Assembly: GCA_945862495.1 (NCBI GenBank)
Contig: CAMAYM010000063.1
Coordinates: 1-15,238, forward strand
Reading direction: 5' to 3'
Length of the DNA: 15,238 nucleotides
From: Bordetella parapertussis
Lineage (GTDB): Bacteria; Pseudomonadota; Gammaproteobacteria; Burkholderiales; Burkholderiaceae_B
The notes under the pieces were generated by a model, which worked only from the letters and a program-made list of their open reading frames with translations, was not told the origin of the DNA and did not search any database. Shown one piece after another: positions 7,020 to 12,800 of this stretch (within the stretch, counting starts at the first letter, position 1; each line of letters starts with the position of its first letter). Position numbers and translations under genes: made by a program.

Positions 7020-7919
7020 TTAACGAGCGAAAAGGCTCTTGAGCCGGTGTTTCATTCGGAACAAGTGCGACATGCCGTATAAATATGCGGCCTGTGGCGC
7101 TTGGCTGTATCGCCAGATTGGATCAACTTTCCAAAAACGATTGACCGAACAGATATAGTCGTTGCCGAGGGCTTCGATTTCATGCCACCAGCCGACTGGC
7201 ATGTATAAGGTTTCACCTTCTGCCAAATCTAAAGTCCGACGCTCAGCGAGTGAAGCGCGTAAAAGAGGGAATTTTTCAAAATCTGGCTGATCGATATATA
7301 CCTGACTAAAGTTAGGTGTCAGTCCGCCGTGTGACATTTCAAAAGGATAGACACCTTTTTGCACGCTCGGTGGGAATAAAGAAACGCGTTTCGTTCCACG
7401 GAATTGTGAAAGCGTGCCGTCTTGACCATCGTAATGCAAGGGCTCGACATGACCACCTGGTCCGACCCACACGTTCACATCATTGGGTAGTTGCCTGCGT
7501 AGTCCTGTTTTTTCTGCAATACGATCAATTCCGGGACCCACAATACGTCGAAAAGGCGTAGCGCCCATGTCGATCATAGCGAGATAAATACTGTCCCGTT
7601 TGGCCGAACCATTTACAAGCAGACTGCAATACTCGTTCACCGTCATCATGCGAACTTCACAATAATTTTTCCATTCTGCTTTGGGCGTTTTAAAACGCTC
7701 TGGCCCGTAAACACGAACGCCAACTTCAATTTCGCCAACGAGTGAAGTGAGATTTTCAATATTGACAGGTACTGAATCATTGAAAGCATCCGTCAAAATA
7801 ACGGGCTTGTTTTGACTTTGAAATTCGTGACGAAATAAGTCAGGAGTCAGTTGGTTCAACGAAACGCGTTCAATCGTGTCATGGATAGAGGGTGAGGCTG
7901 TTTGCTGTAAGGTATTCAT
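7020..7919 (-). CDS. Cupin_8/JmjC-like Fe(II)/2-oxoglutarate oxygenase
   Basis: A 299-residue cytoplasmic protein of the cupin_8 (JmjC, FIH-like) class, which couples 2-oxoglutarate and O2 to hydroxylation of an amino-acid or protein side chain. The iron triad is visible: His162-x-Asp164 in PLHYDGQD and His246 in PVGWWHEIEA. Lys177 follows the Asp by 13 residues, as the 2-oxoglutarate-binding Lys does in FIH. The start is the ATG at 7919, 5 bp after the stop of the PhyH gene. A TTG three codons upstream overlaps that stop and is less likely. The tight spacing suggests translational coupling and shared function with the PhyH enzyme. The C-terminal tail is basic (residues about 280-299). It is the last gene of the NRPS-linked minus-strand set. 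The substrate is unknown: a free amino acid, a carrier-bound residue or the peptide are all possible. Confidence 0.85.
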   Translation of the reverse strand: MNTLQQTASPSIHDTIERVSLNQLTPDLFRHEFQSQNKPVILTDAFNDSVPVNIENLTSLVGEIEVGVRVYGPERFKTPKAEWKNYCEVRMMTVNEYCSLLVNGSAKRDSIYLAMIDMGATPFRRIVGPGIDRIAEKTGLRRQLPNDVNVWVGPGGHVEPLHYDGQDGTLSQFRGTKRVSLFPPSVQKGVYPFEMSHGGLTPNFSQVYIDQPDFEKFPLLRASLAERRTLDLAEGETLYMPVGWWHEIEALGNDYICSVNRFWKVDPIWRYSQAPQAAYLYGMSHLFRMKHRLKSLFAR

Positions 7920-7924
7920 TGTTA

Positions 7925-8737
7925 TCAAGCAGAAAGTGCAAGTTTCTCAGTTTCATTTGAAACAAGAGGACGATAGTCGCGTCCGTTTAAAAACTCTGGT
8001 CTTAGGTTTTTTGGCTGTGTCGTTGGAATATTACTCACAGCGTTATATGTCAAAATCACGATGCGACGGTTATACGGTGAAATATTTGGGGGCGAAGCAT
8101 GCACCAGATTGCCATGAAACCACACAGCGGTGCCTTTTTTTCCTGTTGCAGAAAACAGCCCACCTTTAGATACAAGCCGTGTCACGAGGGGGGCATCAAT
8201 TTGGTATGTGAGTGAGGCACTAACGTTGCCTTCCCAGCCCTTTGGCGCATCCTCAGCTTGTGGGGCATCCACACAACCTATGGTGTGCGAGCCTGGGATA
8301 AAAAATAGCGGTCCATTAAACGCGTTAATGTCATCTAAAAAAATCATGACACTTGCAATGTTTGCTGAGGGAATATTGTCCTCATTACGCCAGTAAATAT
8401 AGTCTTGATGCCAAGGCCACATCTCACCTGAGAAGGCTTGTTTGACGTTGACTTTAAGTTGATGGATGTAGACATCATCATGCAGGAGTTGTTGCGCTGG
8501 CGTCAGGAATTGCGGCGCACGAATTAGCTCGCTGTATGTCTCATCATAAAGGTGACACCCATGAAATGCACGATGCGTTTTGCCATCTTTTTCAAGGACG
8601 TGACCAGGGAGTGTTTGGTCTTGAAAAGCCATTGTGCAGGCAAGCAGATTTTCAACTTCTGCTTGAGTCAGCGCATTATTTTGAACAAAATAGCCGTCAC
8701 GCGCGTAGTCATCTATTTGTTGGGGGGTGAGTGTCAT
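7925..8737 (-). CDS. PhyH-family Fe(II)/2-oxoglutarate dioxygenase
   Basis: A 270-residue dioxygenase of the phytanoyl-CoA hydroxylase/ectoine hydroxylase superfamily. It opens with the family's typical QIDDYARDGYF helix. Iron ligands are His110-x-Asp112 (PWHQDY) and His213 (LVHASPPN). Arg224, 11 residues after the distal His, is placed to bind 2-oxoglutarate as in EctD. The Asp in HxD is intact, so this is a hydroxylase-type centre rather than a SyrB2-type halogenase (HxG/A). Relatives in NRPS clusters hydroxylate free or carrier-bound amino acids. It lies 33 bp after the Phe hydroxylase gene and 5 bp before the cupin gene on the same strand. The start at 8737 has only a weak upstream GGA. 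The substrate is not readable from sequence. Confidence 0.88.
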   Translation of the reverse strand: MTLTPQQIDDYARDGYFVQNNALTQAEVENLLACTMAFQDQTLPGHVLEKDGKTHRAFHGCHLYDETYSELIRAPQFLTPAQQLLHDDVYIHQLKVNVKQAFSGEMWPWHQDYIYWRNEDNIPSANIASVMIFLDDINAFNGPLFFIPGSHTIGCVDAPQAEDAPKGWEGNVSASLTYQIDAPLVTRLVSKGGLFSATGKKGTAVWFHGNLVHASPPNISPYNRRIVILTYNAVSNIPTTQPKNLRPEFLNGRDYRPLVSNETEKLALSA

Positions 8738-8770
8738 ATTCTAGTAATCCATTTTAGCAATCGTCGTTGC

Positions 8771-9682
8771 TCAGGCAGCAGAAGCTTGTAGTTCATTTTT
8801 CTCGTGGTAACGCAACGTGCCATGTTGAAGCACTTGGTCTTCTGCTATGAGATCACCCAACTCAATATCAGGTGTGCCGTTTAATTTTTCGGTGATAGCG
8901 TCAAGGTTGATTTGTGCAATGGTGATCAAATCGTTCATATCTTTGAGGACAAAATATGTTTGCTGCAAGTCATAGATCCAAAATTCAGAGCGCATGACAC
9001 GCTCAACATCAAACATAACTAGATTCGGTGAATCACTTTCTAGTGAGAAAAGGATTTCTTTTTCAGAAGAGGCAATGGCAGCACCAAAACTTCGGATGCC
9101 ATCTTTTTCTTGTACTAAACCGACTTCGACGATGTACCAATACAACCTGGCAATGCGTTCAATGACATCTGTCTGTTTGAGTTGATGCGCTTTGACAGCA
9201 GCTTTGCCGCAGCTTTGAATAAAATCACCCATGAGTGGGTACATCAAGAGAGGGATGTGACCGAAGATGTCGTGAAAGACATCTGGGTATTCTTGATAAT
9301 CCATTTCGTGGGGTTTGCGGATATAACAGCCGGAGGGAAAACGCCGATTGGCTAAATGCTCAAAGAAAATGTTGTCAGGCACAAGCCCAGGAACTGCGAC
9401 GACTGTCCAACCCGAATGCTTTTGCAGGCGCTCTGAGAGCTCGACGAAGTTGGGAATGTGCTCCGAATCCATGGGGAGCTCTCTGATGCCTCTTTCGAAA
9501 AGTTCGCAGGCACGACCATTCATCAGCTTGGTCATTCGCTGATAGAGAATCCGCCACGTAGCATGGTCTTGTTCTGTATAGCTTTCCCAGCCTTGATCGA
9601 TGGTCCAATCAGGGCGTTCTGGCTGATAATTTTCTAAATTCATTGGATCGACTGGGGCGATCAAATCTTTTTGGCTGGACAT
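8771..9682 (-). CDS. phhA: Phenylalanine 4-monooxygenase homologue (pterin-dependent aromatic amino acid hydroxylase)
   Basis: A 303-residue homologue of bacterial phenylalanine hydroxylase, which uses Fe(II), tetrahydropterin and O2 to hydroxylate the ring of Phe, normally giving Tyr. Iron ligands are His137 and His142 in FHDIFGH and Glu186 in YWYIVEVGL. The active-site Trp four residues before the Glu is kept, but the residue after the Glu is Val where the family nearly always has Phe (VEFGL), and the following loop reads SFGAAIASS rather than the usual YGAGxxSS. It sits between the NRPS and two dioxygenase genes, suggesting it makes a precursor (Tyr or an isomer) for the peptide. No pterin-4a-carbinolamine dehydratase gene (phhB) is next to it. 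The ATG at 9682 is preferred: AAAGGA lies 11 bases upstream, whereas it would touch the alternative ATG at 9694. Confidence 0.9.
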   Translation of the reverse strand: MSSQKDLIAPVDPMNLENYQPERPDWTIDQGWESYTEQDHATWRILYQRMTKLMNGRACELFERGIRELPMDSEHIPNFVELSERLQKHSGWTVVAVPGLVPDNIFFEHLANRRFPSGCYIRKPHEMDYQEYPDVFHDIFGHIPLLMYPLMGDFIQSCGKAAVKAHQLKQTDVIERIARLYWYIVEVGLVQEKDGIRSFGAAIASSEKEILFSLESDSPNLVMFDVERVMRSEFWIYDLQQTYFVLKDMNDLITIAQINLDAITEKLNGTPDIELGDLIAEDQVLQHGTLRYHEKNELQASAA

Positions 9683-9826
9683 GTGCGTAAGCATCCTTTG
9701 TCAGAAGATGAAAGCTTAAAGAGAAATGATGATTTAGACCTCTCATTTACTCGCAAAACCTAGGTATTTACCCCACGCGCTCATCGTTTGTGAGCAGATG
9801 TTAGTTTTAATAAGAATTATTTAGAT
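9683..9826. other. Intergenic spacer between NRPS and phhA
   Basis: 144 bp, AT-rich, with no gene. It holds two small dyads, GGTA-TT-TACC (9763-9772) and GCTCA-N7-TGAGC (9779-9795). Neither is followed by a T-run in the minus direction, so I do not call a terminator. The spacer is long enough for a separate phhA promoter, but I see no convincing one. Read-through from the NRPS is equally possible. Confidence 0.5.
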
Positions 9827-12800
9827 TTAAATGATTGATGAGTCCCTGAGGTATCTGAGGACAGCCTGTGCAAGTATGGGCAAGGTCTCTGATCGCCATA
9901 AAATATCTGAGTGACTCGCCGCGATATCAATAGTGCTGACTTGGCTGGTTGTGTAAGGAGACCAGTCAAAAATAGTTAAATCGTCAGGGACACCATCGAG
10001 TGTCGCTTTAACTAGCAAAATTGGAGCGTGAACAGTCGGGGGTGTGTGATGCGCAGTCAGACGACTTGCTTGAACAGAATGATCAAGCATGCGCTTAAAC
10101 CAATCGAGCGGCATCTCTGCTGGGATCATATTGACTGAGGCCATATGATCTCTGATTTTCAGATGTAAAGTTTCTTCATCGTCACTCGATGTGTCGTGAA
10201 TGCCGGCTTCTTTTGCAATGGCATTCAAAATGTGTTTGGCGCGCTCAGCGGGATCGTCACTCAGGTTGATAGTGGAAATGGTTGCGGTGTCGACCAAGAT
10301 CAGCTTGTCAACAGTGCTACCCTGACGTTCGAGTTCAGCCACCATTGCGTGGGCAATCATGCCTCCAAGCGAGGTGCCAAGAAGACGATAGGGGCCAACT
10401 GGCTCAACTTGACGAAGAGCCGTCACATACTCGGTTACCACTTCTTGCATCGTGGTGTGAGGCGTTTCACCCGCCTCAAGCCCTCTTGCTTGAAGTGCCC
10501 AGAGGGGTTGATCTTGGCCAAGCGCTTGAGTGAGATTGCCATACACGCTTGCACTGCCACCTGCAGGATGGATGCAAAATAGGACAGGTTGAGAGCCCGT
10601 TTTACGAAGCGGAACAAGCGGCGTGTATGGCGGCGCATCCTTTGCGTTCATTTTCATAAGGAGTTGCCGTGCAAGCTCTTTGGGTGTGGGGGATTCAAAG
10701 AGCGTCCGCATGGGGAGTTCAACACCAATGCGTTGACGCAATAGCCCGATCAGTCGCATGGCAAGCAATGACTGTCCGCCAATTTCAAAAAAGTTGTCTT
10801 CAAGACCGACAGGACTGAAACCTGTTATCTCTGCAAACAACTCGCAGCAAAGAATTTCAGTTTGAGAAACAGGTGCTACAAACGTATGCGACGTTTCAAG
10901 TTGCTCGGGGGCAGGTAAGCTACGACGATCAAGCTTGCCGTTAGGCGTGAGAGGTAGGCTTGAAATGGCAATTAACACGTCAGGCACCATATAACTAGGT
11001 AGTCCAGCACGCATCATCACACGAAGATTTTCAAGACTTGTCGTGGCCTGCTCACGCAAAACAACGTAGGAAACAAGTCTAGTTTGACCGCTCGAACTTG
11101 AGGTCGCGATCGTAGCAGCCTGTTCGATGTCAGCGAATCCTCTCAACGAGGCATCAATTTCACCGAGTTCGATACGATAGCCACGCAGTTTGATTTGATC
11201 ATCTGCGCGCGACAAGTAATCAATGATTCCATCGGCACGCCGTCGCACCAAGTCACCACTTCGGTACATGCGTCCTCCTGCTGCGCCAAATGGGCAGGCT
11301 ATATAGCGTTCAGAGGTCAAACTTGGTCGATTGATGTAGCCTTGCGCAAGCGCTGGGCCCGCAATATACAGCTCACCAACTACACCATCCGGAACGAGAG
11401 ACAGGCTGTCATCTAGAACATACATGGCGTAATCGGCCATCGGCTGGCCAATAGGCGCAGCGCTTGTGGGAGAGTTAAAGAGTGAAAGCGTGATATTTTG
11501 AGTGCTAGCCCAAACTGTCGCTTCGGTAGGGCCATACATATTGATGACTTCACTGCCGGAGGCCAACATACGTTGAGCAAGACCAAGGGGGAGTGCCTCT
11601 CCACCCACTAACATCCGTAAATCAGACGCTGGGAGTTCTTGGCTAATAATCAATTCCCATAGCGATGGTGTTGCTTGCATCACTGAGATTTTGTGATGTG
11701 CAATGGCCTCTTTCAGTTTGAGTGGATCTTTTGTATGTTCTGGGCTCAGCAGCACAACAGCTGCACCATTGACTAAAGGTAAATAAAGTTCAAGTACAGC
11801 AATATCAAAACTAATGGTTGTAATCGCGAGTAAATGATCTGTCTGCGTCAAGGGAACGGCTTGTTGAACAGCGGATAAAAAAACAGAAAGATTTCGATGG
11901 GTGAGTCCAACGCCTTTGGGTTGCCCAGTACTACCTGAGGTATAAATCACATAGCAAAGATGATCGGGTGTCAGGGGAATCAAACGCTCAAGCTCTTGTA
12001 GTGGCGTGCAAGCATAATCAGAAAGTTTTTCTTGAAAACTCTCATCATCAAGCAATAAGGTCAGCGGTGCAACCAACGCAGTGTCAGAATTTCTTTTGCC
12101 CGTCAGTGTCGAATCACTCACAAGGCAACGAGCTTGACTATCACTCAGCATGTATTGCAAGCGTGCAACAGGATAATCAGGATCAAGAGGTAGATAGGCT
12201 GCCCCTGTTTGTTGAACGGCGAGCAGGGTAATCAACATATCTGGGCTGCGATGTAACAATATCGCCACAAGCGTGCCCGGACCCACTCCTTGCGCAATCA
12301 GAGCGCGCGCAAGCTGAGAGGAACGTTTGACGAGTTCCGAATAAGAGAACAGATGGGAACCATTCTGGTCCTGAAATACCAAGGCCGTGCGGTCGGCGTA
12401 GCGTTCCGATAGTAGAGGGAGTTGATCTGCAAATAAGGAGCTAGATTGCACAGCCTCCTTTGTTGAACTTGACGTCACGCAACGAGAGAGTAAGGTTTTT
12501 TGTTCCTCTTGAGTCACTAGGCTAACGTTTGCAAGTACCTTTTCACGGTTGTGTGCAAAGCTTGAAACGAGTGCTGCAATTTTACTAAGAATCGATTGCG
12601 CATCATTTTCACTCAAGCGCATTTTGTCAAAGGTCAAGCGTAACAGAAGCTTTTCACCAGGAACGGCAATCAATGAAATCGGGTAGTGTGTACCGTCCAT
12701 TCCTTGAGAGTCTGTTTGAGTCAGCTTGCCGCGCTCTTGTGATGTAGCACTCACACTTATTTGATCTGTACTGTAATTTTCAAAAATAAATAGTGCTTCA

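Noticed and set aside
7925..8737. PhyH gene as a non-haem iron halogenase
   Set aside because: Halogenases of this fold replace the Asp of HxD by Gly or Ala; here Asp112 is present.
9779..9795. Hairpin GCTCA-N7-TGAGC downstream of the NRPS as a terminator
   Set aside because: The stem is only 5 bp and no T-run follows on the minus strand.
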